Position numbers and translations under genes: made by a program. The notes beneath the pieces were generated by a model. The model saw nothing but the letters and a program-made list of their open reading frames with translations. It was not told where the DNA came from and ran no database searches. A stretch of DNA of 22,708 nt from a virus, in the IMG/VR virus record IMGVR_UViG_3300046007_004659, positions 1-22,708 of that record. One strand, written 5' to 3'. Positions 14,961 through 21,844 of the stretch are shown in pieces (within the stretch, counting starts at the first letter, position 1; the number at the start of each line of letters is the position of its first letter).

Positions 14961-15778
14961 TCTGCGGGGTAAAGAAATTTACCAATAATTGAATTGTAAA
15001 CCTTTCCGTTTCCTCCTTTTGAAGTGTCGTACCCGAATTGAGGGTCGATCTTTAGCAATGTTTTCTGCACGTTTTTATCTTCAATTTCAGGCATTTCCAT
15101 TTCCCATCTACGTTGATTAATCCAAGTCTGCAAGTTAGCGTGTTCAGGAACGAACATACCCGATTTTTTGGCTTTGTCGCGCCATTCAATTTGCAAATTG
15201 TATTTTTCTTCAAGCACAAAAACAGATTCTTTCCAGTCTTTTTGTTTTTGAAAGTTTCGTAGTTCAGTATCGTGACCGTTTTTAGCACCTGCATACTTTT
15301 TTCTAAAAGATTCAAACGCGTGTATTTCTTTAGAATCTTTATTTATATTTAAACCACTATCTTTCTTAGTAATATCTATTTTTTGTAGTGGCGGGTTTTC
15401 GGTTATCCGACTTTCCGTATTTCCGACTTCTCGGTTTTCGGGAAACCCGCTTTCCGAAGGGTTGACCGATCCCATTACTATTGGTTCATAATAAACAACG
15501 TGATTATAGCCGGAAACAAGATTATTTTTTATGATAGCAACAGAAACCACATAACCAAGTTGCTCAAGTTCATTCCAAGCAGAACTAAGGCTGTCTTTTC
15601 CGTCTTTGAAATAATCTGTTAATGTAGTTTTGTAAATAACCCAATCAGGGGGTAAACTAAGTAAAAAGCATAACAACCCTTTTGCTTTGGCTGAAATCTT
15701 GTTATCTCTTAAAATTTTGTTGGGAATTACCGTAAAAGGCTGATCTGTTTTAGCCTTTAAAATTTGTCCTGTGTTCAT
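14939..15778 (-). CDS. Replication initiator with N-terminal winged helix (279 aa)
   Basis: The N-terminal 95 residues look like a winged helix: FTVIPNKILRDNKISAKAKG (15-34) then LLCFLLSLPPDWVIYKTTL and a wing near YVVSVAIIKNNL. The middle (about 105-150) is low-complexity. The C-terminal part has VPEHANLQTWINQRRW (about 211-226), a tail often seen in phage replisome organisers that contact the helicase. The role would be origin binding and loading of the DnaB encoded next. Its ATG overlaps the stop of a 33-codon frame (ATGA) and its TGA overlaps the DnaB start region. Iteron-like repeats lie inside the gene. Confidence 0.75.
   Translation of the reverse strand: MNTGQILKAKTDQPFTVIPNKILRDNKISAKAKGLLCFLLSLPPDWVIYKTTLTDYFKDGKDSLSSAWNELEQLGYVVSVAIIKNNLVSGYNHVVYYEPIVMGSVNPSESGFPENREVGNTESRITENPPLQKIDITKKDSGLNINKDSKEIHAFESFRKKYAGAKNGHDTELRNFQKQKDWKESVFVLEEKYNLQIEWRDKAKKSGMFVPEHANLQTWINQRRWEMEMPEIEDKNVQKTLLKIDPQFGYDTSKGGNGKVYNSIIGKFLYPADWKGEKV
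15391..15456. repeat. Iteron-like repeats inside the initiator gene, origin candidate
   Basis: GGTTTTCGG occurs at 15394-15402 and 15433-15441, TCCGACTT at 15406-15413 and 15422-15429, and TTTCCG at 15412, 15420 and 15451. GCGGGTTT (15391-15398) is inverted near 15443-15450 as AAACCCGC. The cluster falls in codons about 107-129, between the winged helix and C-terminal parts, where lambda O carries its origin iterons. This is inference. Confidence 0.4.
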
Positions 15779-15876
15779 TGAAAAATAAACCCATTACCGA
15801 TCACAGAGGCATACCCTCCTTGTTCAGAACGAACTAAAGGCAATGTGTCGATAATGGGATTTATTAAAATTTTCAT
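15775..15876 (-). CDS. Possible short peptide (33 aa) coupled to the initiator
   Basis: The frame starts MKILINPIIDTLPLVRSEQG and ends VIGNGFIFQ. Its TGA overlaps the initiator ATG (ATGA), the usual sign of coupled translation. But nearly all of the frame is taken up by a strong dyad, so the DNA or RNA structure may be what is selected, and the frame may be incidental. It may also be a leader peptide that controls initiator synthesis. I do not recognise the peptide. Confidence 0.4.
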   Translation of the reverse strand: MKILINPIIDTLPLVRSEQGGYASVIGNGFIFQ

Positions 15877-15885
15877 TGGGTATGC
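15784..15885. repeat. Long dyad with interleaved second stem (possible pseudoknot)
   Basis: Arm A (15784-15800, AATAAACCCATTACCGA) pairs with arm A' (15848-15865, TCGATAATGGGATTTATT) over 17 bp with one bulge and one wobble. GCATACCC (15809-15816) pairs with GGGTATGC (15878-15885) over 8 bp. The order is A-B-A'-B', so both stems together would make a pseudoknot. On the leftward transcript the B' arm lies one base upstream of the short-frame ATG, near the predicted transcript start. Confidence 0.6.
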
Positions 15886-15891
15886 GATACA

Positions 15892-15920
15892 ATAATACGA
15901 CTTCAATCATCAGAAGTCAA
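15892..15920 (-). promoter_or_regulatory. Leftward sigma70-like promoter with operator palindrome
   Basis: On the - strand TTGACT (15920-15915), a 17-base spacer and TATTAT (15897-15892) form a near-consensus promoter. A palindrome, GACTTC-N8-GAAGTC (15899-15904 and 15913-15918), covers the -35 box and spacer, where a repressor could bind. It would start transcription near 15885 for the initiator-helicase block. Bacteroidota promoters usually have another -7 motif (TAnnTTTG), which weakens the call. Confidence 0.4.
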
Positions 15921-15938
15921 GTAAGGCGAAAGGAGTTA

Positions 15939-16295
15939 TTAACGTAGTATTAAACCAGTTCTTTCGTAGTAAGCCCGAAAAACATCTGCATTATCCATTA
16001 TAGGAACTCCGTCTTTATACCAATATTGAAGCATATTGTGTTTTGCGATTAACTCATCCACACTCTCCATAACTCGTTTATGCGCCTGTTCAGCCCATAA
16101 ATCAAGTCCTGCGGGTGATATGTCACAAAACCATCCTGCGGGCATTGGTGAATTTAAAGGCCTACTCATTGCATCATCTTCCATCTTCCAAACTAATGCG
16201 GTCAGATCAGAAATACAAGTTCCGTCTAATGCTCTTTCTTTCGACGGGTAAATCTTAATTGCTTTCAACTCGTCAATATTTATCGGTGTGCTCAT
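15939..16295 (-). CDS. Unknown protein (118 aa)
   Basis: I do not recognise this protein. It is soluble, with SDLTALVWKMEDDAM and GWFCDISPAGLDLWAEQAHK, and a helical end (VFRAYYERTGLILR). The start is ATG after ACAAACAAG. It is the last gene before the promoter-dyad region at 15.78-15.92 kb. It is separated by 23 bases from the 107-residue gene upstream. Confidence 0.7.
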   Translation of the reverse strand: MSTPINIDELKAIKIYPSKERALDGTCISDLTALVWKMEDDAMSRPLNSPMPAGWFCDISPAGLDLWAEQAHKRVMESVDELIAKHNMLQYWYKDGVPIMDNADVFRAYYERTGLILR

Positions 16296-16318
16296 CTTGT
16301 TTGTGTGTTAGAATTTAC

Positions 16319-16642
16319 TTACATAGGAAGTTTTTCATTGCCAAGTTGTTTTCCTCCGCTTACCCCATTTTTATACTTTTTTAAAGCGTTTTTCTTGTTA
16401 AGTGCCGCCACATAAGCAAATCCTTTTTTAACAATGATCTCTTTTTTATTTTCTCCAAACATTTGATATGTGGTGTTTGAAAACTTAGCTTCCTTAACTT
16501 CTAATGTTTCCGTGTTGATTTCCCAAATTTTATGACCCTCGTGTGGAACGATGTCGCCTATAAACTGATATTGAACTTGCTTTCGTTGTTCTACCGACAA
16601 TTCAATGTTTGTTCTGTTGCTCTTAAATTCTAATTCTTTCAT
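16319..16642 (-). CDS. Unknown basic protein (107 aa)
   Basis: I do not recognise this protein. The first half is beta-like (KIWEINTETLEVKEAKF) and the second half is Lys/Asn-rich (ALNKKNALKKYKNGVSGGKQ), giving a strongly basic end that might touch nucleic acid. It starts behind GAAACAAAATG, the common leader of this block, 22 bases after the stop of the 55-residue gene. Confidence 0.7.
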   Translation of the reverse strand: MKELEFKSNRTNIELSVEQRKQVQYQFIGDIVPHEGHKIWEINTETLEVKEAKFSNTTYQMFGENKKEIIVKKGFAYVAALNKKNALKKYKNGVSGGKQLGNEKLPM

Positions 16643-16664
16643 TTTGTTTCAGATTTAATTCAGA

Positions 16665-16832
16665 TCATTCCTCCCCTTCGTGTCCTGTTGTAATAGCCGA
16701 TTTCAATCTTAATTCGGGTGGATAATTACTTGGGTGAATATTGCTATTCTTTTTTGCGTAATTAATGTATCTCCACAAGAGATGTTTCTTCCATATAACA
16801 AGGTCGCTTGCTTTTCTGCGTATTCTGGTCAT
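16665..16832 (-). CDS. Short basic protein (55 aa)
   Basis: A 56-codon frame starts MTRIRRKASDLVIWKKHLLW and ends ITTGHEGEE. It begins four bases after the stop of the 153-residue gene and fills the gap between two clear genes. The N-terminal half is Arg/Lys/Trp-rich, the end acidic. I do not recognise it. Confidence 0.6.
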   Translation of the reverse strand: MTRIRRKASDLVIWKKHLLWRYINYAKKNSNIHPSNYPPELRLKSAITTGHEGEE

Positions 16833-16836
16833 AACC

Positions 16837-17298
16837 TTAATTTAGTTTGTTAGCCACTATAAACCCTCCGACAAAAGCTGCGGGTACAAATACGGCAATT
16901 CCAAATTTCAATGCTTTGTTGCCCCTTGTCAGCTTCTTATTCTTGTGAATTGCTTCACTTAATTCAAACTTGTATTGATCTGCAACATCGTTTTTTATCT
17001 GAAATGCTTCTACTAAATCATCTGTACTCCTTGCCGCAATACCCGTTTGGTTCTCATACTCCTTGATGATAGCCATGTTAATCGAGTCCCTTTCCTCGCA
17101 GATTGAACGTAATTCATATTCGTAAAGCATACGGCCAAAAGAAACGGTAAACCTCCATTTCAAGGCATCGTTTGAATTACTTTGTGACAAAGAATCCTGA
17201 CTGCCAAAGGGAGTCGAACTCATGAACTGACCGCTCATAGACTTGATTAAAAGTAGAGGTATCAGCAGGGCTGTTATTCGTAATGTATTTCGTAACAT
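16837..17298 (-). CDS. Membrane or exported protein (153 aa), overlaps the gene upstream
   Basis: A hydrophobic N-terminus (about residues 8-19, LRITALLIPLLLIKS) looks like a signal peptide or anchor. A charged, helical middle follows (about 60-125), and a hydrophobic C-terminus (about 131-151, FGIAVFVPAAFVGGFIVA) looks like a second membrane segment. Its first 122 bases overlap the end of the 128-residue gene in another frame. The layout recalls Rz/Rz1 spanin genes, but an o-spanin should have a lipobox cysteine and none is present, so this may be another kind of envelope protein. Confidence 0.65.
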   Translation of the reverse strand: MLRNTLRITALLIPLLLIKSMSGQFMSSTPFGSQDSLSQSNSNDALKWRFTVSFGRMLYEYELRSICEERDSINMAIIKEYENQTGIAARSTDDLVEAFQIKNDVADQYKFELSEAIHKNKKLTRGNKALKFGIAVFVPAAFVGGFIVANKLN

Positions 17299-17563
17299 AT
17301 CTGTTAAAAATTTGGGGTTGTTTTTCTATTATCGTTTGTCTTTGCTCGGAAAGTTCTTCAATCCTTTGGTTGCTTTCCTGAATTAATTCACGGTACTTCT
17401 CCTGCATTTTAAGCAATGAATCTGCTTTTTGATCGTACTTCTCCATGAAGTCAACCTTTATGTTGTCGGTCCTGACGGAACTAATCACAAAGGCCACAAT
17501 CATAATTACAAGCAGTGACCAAAAGGCTGAATTAATCCACTTTGTTGTTTCCTCTTTGTCCAT
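17177..17563 (-). CDS. Single-anchor coiled-coil membrane protein (128 aa), i-spanin-like
   Basis: An N-terminal membrane helix (about 13-30, FWSLLVIMIVAFVISSV) is followed by a long charged coiled coil (about 40-85, with KYRELIQESNQRIEELSEQR). That is the architecture of an Rz-type i-spanin, which links the inner and outer membrane at lysis. The downstream gene overlaps its end. The pair lies in the early leftward block rather than beside the holin and peptidase genes, which is unusual for spanins. Other envelope roles, such as superinfection exclusion, are possible. Confidence 0.65.
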   Translation of the reverse strand: MDKEETTKWINSAFWSLLVIMIVAFVISSVRTDNIKVDFMEKYDQKADSLLKMQEKYRELIQESNQRIEELSEQRQTIIEKQPQIFNRYVTKYITNNSPADTSTFNQVYERSVHEFDSLWQSGFFVTK

Positions 17564-17567
17564 GTAG

Positions 17568-18044
17568 TTATTTGTTTTTAGGCGGTTCTGGTATCGGCAT
17601 CCAATGGGTTACTTCCAACTGTTTTTCGTACCCGTCAATATCATTCCAACTGCCCTTATCAATCCATCCATCACCTTTGAAATGGAAAAAATCAGTTCTG
17701 TATTCTCCAATCCCATAAAACCCATCATTCAATATCAAAACCTCTGTTTCGGGTTTAGGTAGTATGTCTTTAACTGAAATCCATCCACTCGCTTCCGATA
17801 CTTTGATAGCTGCATATTGCTCCATTGCTTCAAGAATTTGTGTTCTTGGCATATTGAAGTAATCATCAACCCTATCGAGATATGGAATCGTATTAAAGAT
17901 TTCTTCCGCGCTTTTACTTGCGGTAAGTTTGGAAGATGCGTATTCTTCCATTAATTCAATAATCATCGACGGCTCAACGTCTATGAATGATGTCCCAAAA
18001 GAATCTCCACCGATTCTGCCAATAAGCATTTGTTCTGCTGTCAT
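17568..18044 (-). CDS. DUF551-domain protein (158 aa)
   Basis: The C-terminal half carries the DUF551 signature: GWISVKDILPKPETEVLILN (about 86-105) and VTHWMPIPEPP near the end. Such domains are frequent in phage early regions and their function is not known. The N-terminal half is helical (IIELMEEYASSKL and ILEAMEQYAAIKV, a repeated motif). It ends four bases before the coiled-coil membrane protein gene. The leader is AAACGAAATG. Confidence 0.75.
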   Translation of the reverse strand: MTAEQMLIGRIGGDSFGTSFIDVEPSMIIELMEEYASSKLTASKSAEEIFNTIPYLDRVDDYFNMPRTQILEAMEQYAAIKVSEASGWISVKDILPKPETEVLILNDGFYGIGEYRTDFFHFKGDGWIDKGSWNDIDGYEKQLEVTHWMPIPEPPKNK

Positions 18045-18065
18045 TTCGTTTAATTTATATGGTTA

Positions 18066-19085
18066 TTATTCCCCTGTTTCTATTTCCTGACTTGACAACG
18101 ACTTTATAAATTTCCTCGTTTCAAATTCGTCCTGAGCGTACTTGTGAAAATATCGGCTTACTTCGCAGCTTTCCTTAATCTTGTCCTCATCCCGTTCCAC
18201 AACAAATTCATAGTATTTGTCCTCATCGGGTATCGGAATAAAGGAATGATAAACTGCCAACACTTCGCTGCCGTCGTTCTTTGGGTCAATATCAAGCCCA
18301 GCTAAATAGGCATCAAAGTTCTGTTCTGTGTACACCATGTCTTTAACCACCATTACCTGCGCCCACTTCGGCATTTCGCCATCCCAATCACCAAATGTTT
18401 GCTTCTTAATTTCGTCAAGTACCTGCATATATGGTGTATCGGTCAAACAAAAACAAATCTTGTGTCTTTCTGCTCCTGTCAGGTGCATATAGTCAACTCC
18501 CTGCCAATCGTAAACGGGCTTTAATTTAGCCGTTATGCTGTCATAAAAAGTGATAATATCCCATGAACATTTAACGTCCAAAGTTTCATTGCACCCGATC
18601 AGTTTCTCACCAACGTACAAGTCAACCTCACCCGTCATTCGGTTTACATGATCGTACAACCTTTCTTCGTTCTTCTTGAAATAGGCGTCATTCATAAGGC
18701 TGACAAGCGTAATTCCCTTCTCCTCATTCAGCTTTCCTTTCTTCGTGTACTTGTTGCTGATTTCCTTGCTCCTGTCATACTTCCAACTTACCCACTGACG
18801 ACGTGCTGACTTAATCGCTGTTGCAGACAAATGAGGCTCGTTTAATTTAAGCCCTAACTTCTCCTTCTCTAAATTCATTTTCTGAATCCTCGCAAGAAGG
18901 TTTTGGGCGGTTTTTGTTTCCTTGTTAGCCGTAGATGCGTAGGTTGCGGTAGCGGTAACTAATTTAGAACCTACTTCGTCGTACTTCTCTTTAGGCGACT
19001 TCCCTCGTGGTTTCGTCATTAGTTCAGACTTCGCGGAGGCTCTGAAATAGAGTCCTCCGTCTGATTGGTTTGTGATGTTGCTCAT
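18066..19085 (-). CDS. PD-(D/E)XK nuclease, YqaJ/exonuclease-like (339 aa)
   Basis: The N-terminus (LYFRASAKSELMTKPRGKS, 12-30) and the core GEVDLYVGEKL (152-162) then TLDVKCSWD (168-176) match phage exonucleases of the PD-(D/E)XK group. D155, D170 and K172 are the likely catalytic residues. DWQGVDYMHLTG (193-204) is typical of the segment after the core. The enzyme would resect DNA ends to make single strands for annealing. A possible annealing protein gene lies two genes upstream in transcription order, which fits a two-component recombination system. The start overlaps the stop of the 77-residue gene (ATGA). Confidence 0.7.
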   Translation of the reverse strand: MSNITNQSDGGLYFRASAKSELMTKPRGKSPKEKYDEVGSKLVTATATYASTANKETKTAQNLLARIQKMNLEKEKLGLKLNEPHLSATAIKSARRQWVSWKYDRSKEISNKYTKKGKLNEEKGITLVSLMNDAYFKKNEERLYDHVNRMTGEVDLYVGEKLIGCNETLDVKCSWDIITFYDSITAKLKPVYDWQGVDYMHLTGAERHKICFCLTDTPYMQVLDEIKKQTFGDWDGEMPKWAQVMVVKDMVYTEQNFDAYLAGLDIDPKNDGSEVLAVYHSFIPIPDEDKYYEFVVERDEDKIKESCEVSRYFHKYAQDEFETRKFIKSLSSQEIETGE

Positions 19086-19315
19086 GGTTCAAGTGATTGA
19101 ATTAGTTTTTCTTTGGTTGTGAACACCTTATTTGAATCAATTATTATGAATTGAGATGTTTGCCCTTCGGGTGCAGTATTAAACCAATACTGAATTTTTG
19201 TGGTAGACTGTGTTCGTTCAATGTCTATCCGATAGACAGGCTTGCATTGAATCTTGTTGTTCTTATCCAAGAAAAACAAAGGTTCGCTCAAGTCGTATGC
19301 TGTTGTGATTGTCAT
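19082..19315 (-). CDS. Small unknown protein (77 aa)
   Basis: I do not recognise this protein. It is beta-rich (KIQCKPVYRIDIERT, KIQYWF, QFIIID), with no membrane segment. Its stop overlaps the nuclease start as ATGA, so the two are translationally coupled. It starts six bases after the coiled-coil gene behind AAAACAAAATG. It may help the recombination module, by position only. Confidence 0.65.
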   Translation of the reverse strand: MTITTAYDLSEPLFFLDKNNKIQCKPVYRIDIERTQSTTKIQYWFNTAPEGQTSQFIIIDSNKVFTTKEKLIQSLEP

Positions 19316-19321
19316 TTTGTT

Positions 19322-20563
19322 TTACTTTTTAGAATTAGCGTGTTCAACTGTCTTTTGAAGTAGTGTTTCAACGTCTGCTTTTGCCTTTTTGAATTTAGCT
19401 GATTTAAACTCATACTTACCGATGAGTGCCTGAATGTCGGAAACAAGGGCTTCAAACTTTTCAGCGTCACCACGAGATAGCAACGCTTCGGCTTCTGCGT
19501 CCTTACGGGCTTGTTCTACCTTTTCAGCTTCTTCTCTTGCTTTTAATTCCGCTTCAAGTCGTTTGCGTTCCGTGTCTGCTTTTTCTCTTTCTTTTCTTTG
19601 TTCTGCAAGTTCCTCCGCAATTCTTACGTCTTCATCTAATTTCTTTTTTCGCTGTTCCTCATCGTGCTTGGCCTGATCCATAGCGGCCTGATTAAGAACT
19701 TTTAATTCATTTTGGTAATCGTCTTCATTCATATCCAAAACTGCCTGATAGTCGCGTATAAAAGCAATGTATGGGCGTAGTTCTGTATTGCGCTGTTTCA
19801 ATATAGCGTCTTTCTTTTCGGCCTCCGCTTTCAGTCTTTCGTTCTCAACTCTGATACGCTCCTGTTCAGCGTCGTATTCTGACTTTCTTCCCAAAAGGGT
19901 GTGATACAATACCGAACTTTCTTCGTTTGTTGAATCAATTGTAATTCCCTCACCTTCCAACAAGAATTGTGACAACGGGAGAATTTCAGATTGACGTAAT
20001 TTAAAGCGGGATTCTTTTGCTTCTTGTTCTTTTCTTTTTTCCTCCGCTTCTCTTTCTGCCTTTTCTTTCGCTTCCTTTGCCAACTTCAACCCCTCAACAA
20101 GATTCTTAAACGCATCTTCTGTCAATGTTTCTGAATTATAGTTTTCTGGCATCTCCACAATTTCAGAAAGTACCGCAATTCGATCTGCTTTCAGTTTTGC
20201 AAGTCGTTCGCGCTCGATGTTCTCAAAGTGTTTTTCGATTGATTCAAGTTTTGTTTCAATCCCTTCCGAGGCGAATAGTTGTGCGTTCTTCCACCCGTCA
20301 ATGTATCGTCCTGCGGCAAGGTAAAAAGCCTTTTGTTGCTTGTGAATTTCGGCTGTGCCTGTACGAACTTTAACGTACTTCAACCTGAGTGTCTTTGCTT
20401 TTGTGCAGGTTTCTTTATCAACGGGAAGTTGAATAATTTCGTTGTATTCGTTTTCAAGTTCAACCATTTTGTCCAGCATTGGTTTGAACTGTTCTGCAAT
20501 TTGTGTTGCTTTTGATTCCTCAATTCCGAATTGAGAAGGGTCAAGTTTTACGATTTCTGTCAT
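19322..20563 (-). CDS. Coiled-coil recombination-linked protein, DUF1351-like (413 aa)
   Basis: The first 120 residues (FKPMLDKMVELENEYNEI, then RLKYVKVRTGTAEIHKQQKA) resemble DUF1351 proteins, which sit beside phage recombinases. Two long charged coiled coils follow (about 155-195 and 295-365), rich in Glu, Lys, Arg and Ala, and a basic end. It has no nuclease or nucleotide-binding motif. It lies between the possible annealing protein and the nuclease, so it may bridge or hold them. It starts behind AAAACAAAATG, 28 bases after the previous stop. Confidence 0.6.
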   Translation of the reverse strand: MTEIVKLDPSQFGIEESKATQIAEQFKPMLDKMVELENEYNEIIQLPVDKETCTKAKTLRLKYVKVRTGTAEIHKQQKAFYLAAGRYIDGWKNAQLFASEGIETKLESIEKHFENIERERLAKLKADRIAVLSEIVEMPENYNSETLTEDAFKNLVEGLKLAKEAKEKAEREAEEKRKEQEAKESRFKLRQSEILPLSQFLLEGEGITIDSTNEESSVLYHTLLGRKSEYDAEQERIRVENERLKAEAEKKDAILKQRNTELRPYIAFIRDYQAVLDMNEDDYQNELKVLNQAAMDQAKHDEEQRKKKLDEDVRIAEELAEQRKEREKADTERKRLEAELKAREEAEKVEQARKDAEAEALLSRGDAEKFEALVSDIQALIGKYEFKSAKFKKAKADVETLLQKTVEHANSKK

Positions 20564-20591
20564 TTTGTTTTCTTATTTGATTTATGTGTTA

Positions 20592-21527
20592 TTACTCCTT
20601 TACAAACGATTCTCTTTTAGCGTTGATCTGAGCCATGTACTTCTCTTTAATGTCGTCACCGAAGGATTCAACCCTTTTGTTAAGTGATGCAAGTGATTTA
20701 GATTCCTCAATTAATTTTAAGATGCGGGATTCTTCTTCTTCGGCTGTTGACGGAGTTTGATTTACGTTGTCCGTTGTCTTATTTCGTCTGAAAGCTGAAT
20801 CAACCGTTGTGTCACCGTCTTTTAGGGCTGTTCCGATACCAACCAGTGTTGCAATATCCTCTGCATCTACAAAGTCAATTGAAGGCTTTCCTATTGCGCT
20901 CAACACTTCTTCTTCGGTCACGTTGAAAGTTCCCATTAATTTATCTACCACCTGACGCGCTCTTTTCTTTCTCTTGTCGTCGTCCGAAATATCGCCCGTT
21001 AAAACGTTCATTGCGGCAGCATATACGCTATCCACAATCGGACGCGGTATAACTGATAGCACAGCGTTTCTTAGCGCAATAGAGTTGGCTGCATTGCCTG
21101 TGACAACAATCATATCTTGCTTGTATCGCTTACCGTACTTGTCAAGGATTGATTTTTTGACCTGAGTTTTAATTGCAATGTTCGTTTCAAGGTCAAAGCA
21201 AACCGCCTCGCTTGTTATTTCTGTTGCAGATACATCAACTACTTTTGCCTCAACCCTTAAATTACCCCAAGTCTGAGCAAGGATTTTAGCAAGGTGAACC
21301 GACGGGCCTGTAATTGCCTTGCCGCCACGAGGAACGGAATAGGTACAGGTCTGAGCAGTTTGTTGGTCAAGTGTCACGATGTCAATTGCATTTTTCCTCG
21401 CTCGTTGAATGTTTCGCGGATATGCTTTTGCCGTTGCGATCTGCACGTCAATTGCTGCCTTGTCTTGTTGGTAAACAAGTTCTGTTGCTGTTGTGATGAT
21501 TACTTCATCGTTTGTTTCTTCTGACAT
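20592..21527 (-). CDS. Possible ssDNA-annealing protein (311 aa)
   Basis: The conserved-looking parts are KAYPRN (34-39), SVPRGGKAITGPSVHLAKIL (64-83), a Trp-Gly-Asn (87-89) and NAANSIALRNAVLSVIPRP (145-163). The layout, a compact beta-rich core then an acidic flexible C-terminus (about 240-311), recalls phage RecT/Red-beta-like annealing proteins. The next genes encode the DUF1351-like protein and a nuclease. I cannot name the family for sure; the annealing role is inferred from neighbours. It might also bind DNA for replication. Confidence 0.5.
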   Translation of the reverse strand: MSEETNDEVIITTATELVYQQDKAAIDVQIATAKAYPRNIQRARKNAIDIVTLDQQTAQTCTYSVPRGGKAITGPSVHLAKILAQTWGNLRVEAKVVDVSATEITSEAVCFDLETNIAIKTQVKKSILDKYGKRYKQDMIVVTGNAANSIALRNAVLSVIPRPIVDSVYAAAMNVLTGDISDDDKRKKRARQVVDKLMGTFNVTEEEVLSAIGKPSIDFVDAEDIATLVGIGTALKDGDTTVDSAFRRNKTTDNVNQTPSTAEEEESRILKLIEESKSLASLNKRVESFGDDIKEKYMAQINAKRESFVKE

Positions 21528-21550
21528 AATGTTTATTGTTTTGAATTAAT

Positions 21551-21781
21551 TTATATCCTCCCCTGACTTTTATAGAACTGCCTGAGAGCCATTTTAACGG
21601 CTATCCCGTCAGTACATCCAAAGTCCTTTGAATCTTGTTTAATGCAGTTTCCTACATCTTCGGGTATATCGCTTACCCTTACGTCGTATCTTCCTTCAGG
21701 AAGTGTTTTTTCTGTCTTTCTCATCGCTTTTCGTTTCGATCTGACTTGATCTAAATTTTGTCTGTTTTCTTTGTTTCTCAT
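21551..21781 (-). CDS. Small basic protein (76 aa), possible DNA-binding
   Basis: The start of the frame is very basic (MRNKENRQNLDQVRSKRKAM), followed by RYDVRVSDIPEDVGNCI and a helix GIAVKMALRQFYKSQG. A strand then two helices (VRVSDI, then VGNCIKQDSK and AVKMALRQF) would suit a ribbon-helix-helix regulator, but this is a guess. I chose ATG at 21781; a TTG seven codons upstream is also possible. It is preceded by a 62-base gap with a palindrome, and is first in line before the recombination genes. Confidence 0.6.
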   Translation of the reverse strand: MRNKENRQNLDQVRSKRKAMRKTEKTLPEGRYDVRVSDIPEDVGNCIKQDSKDFGCTDGIAVKMALRQFYKSQGRI

Positions 21782-21832
21782 ATCGTCCGCAATTTTACGC
21801 AATTTAACACGGTTAATGCAAGTTTATTTCAA

Positions 21833-21844
21833 AATAAATTTATT
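21833..21844. promoter_or_regulatory. Palindrome in the leader of the small basic gene
   Basis: AATAAATTTATT (21833-21844) is a perfect 12-bp palindrome in the 62-base leader. Downstream on the - strand the sequence TTGCAT, 18 bases and TAAAAT gives a weak promoter match, and AAATTGCG occurs twice. It may be an operator for the recombination genes. AT-rich palindromes also arise by chance. Confidence 0.25.

Noticed and set aside
19426-19683. Leu/Val-rich and Ser/Ala-rich + strand frames opposite the coiled-coil gene
   Set aside because: They are antisense to an Arg/Glu/Lys-rich coiled coil and overlap one another; there is no start signal.
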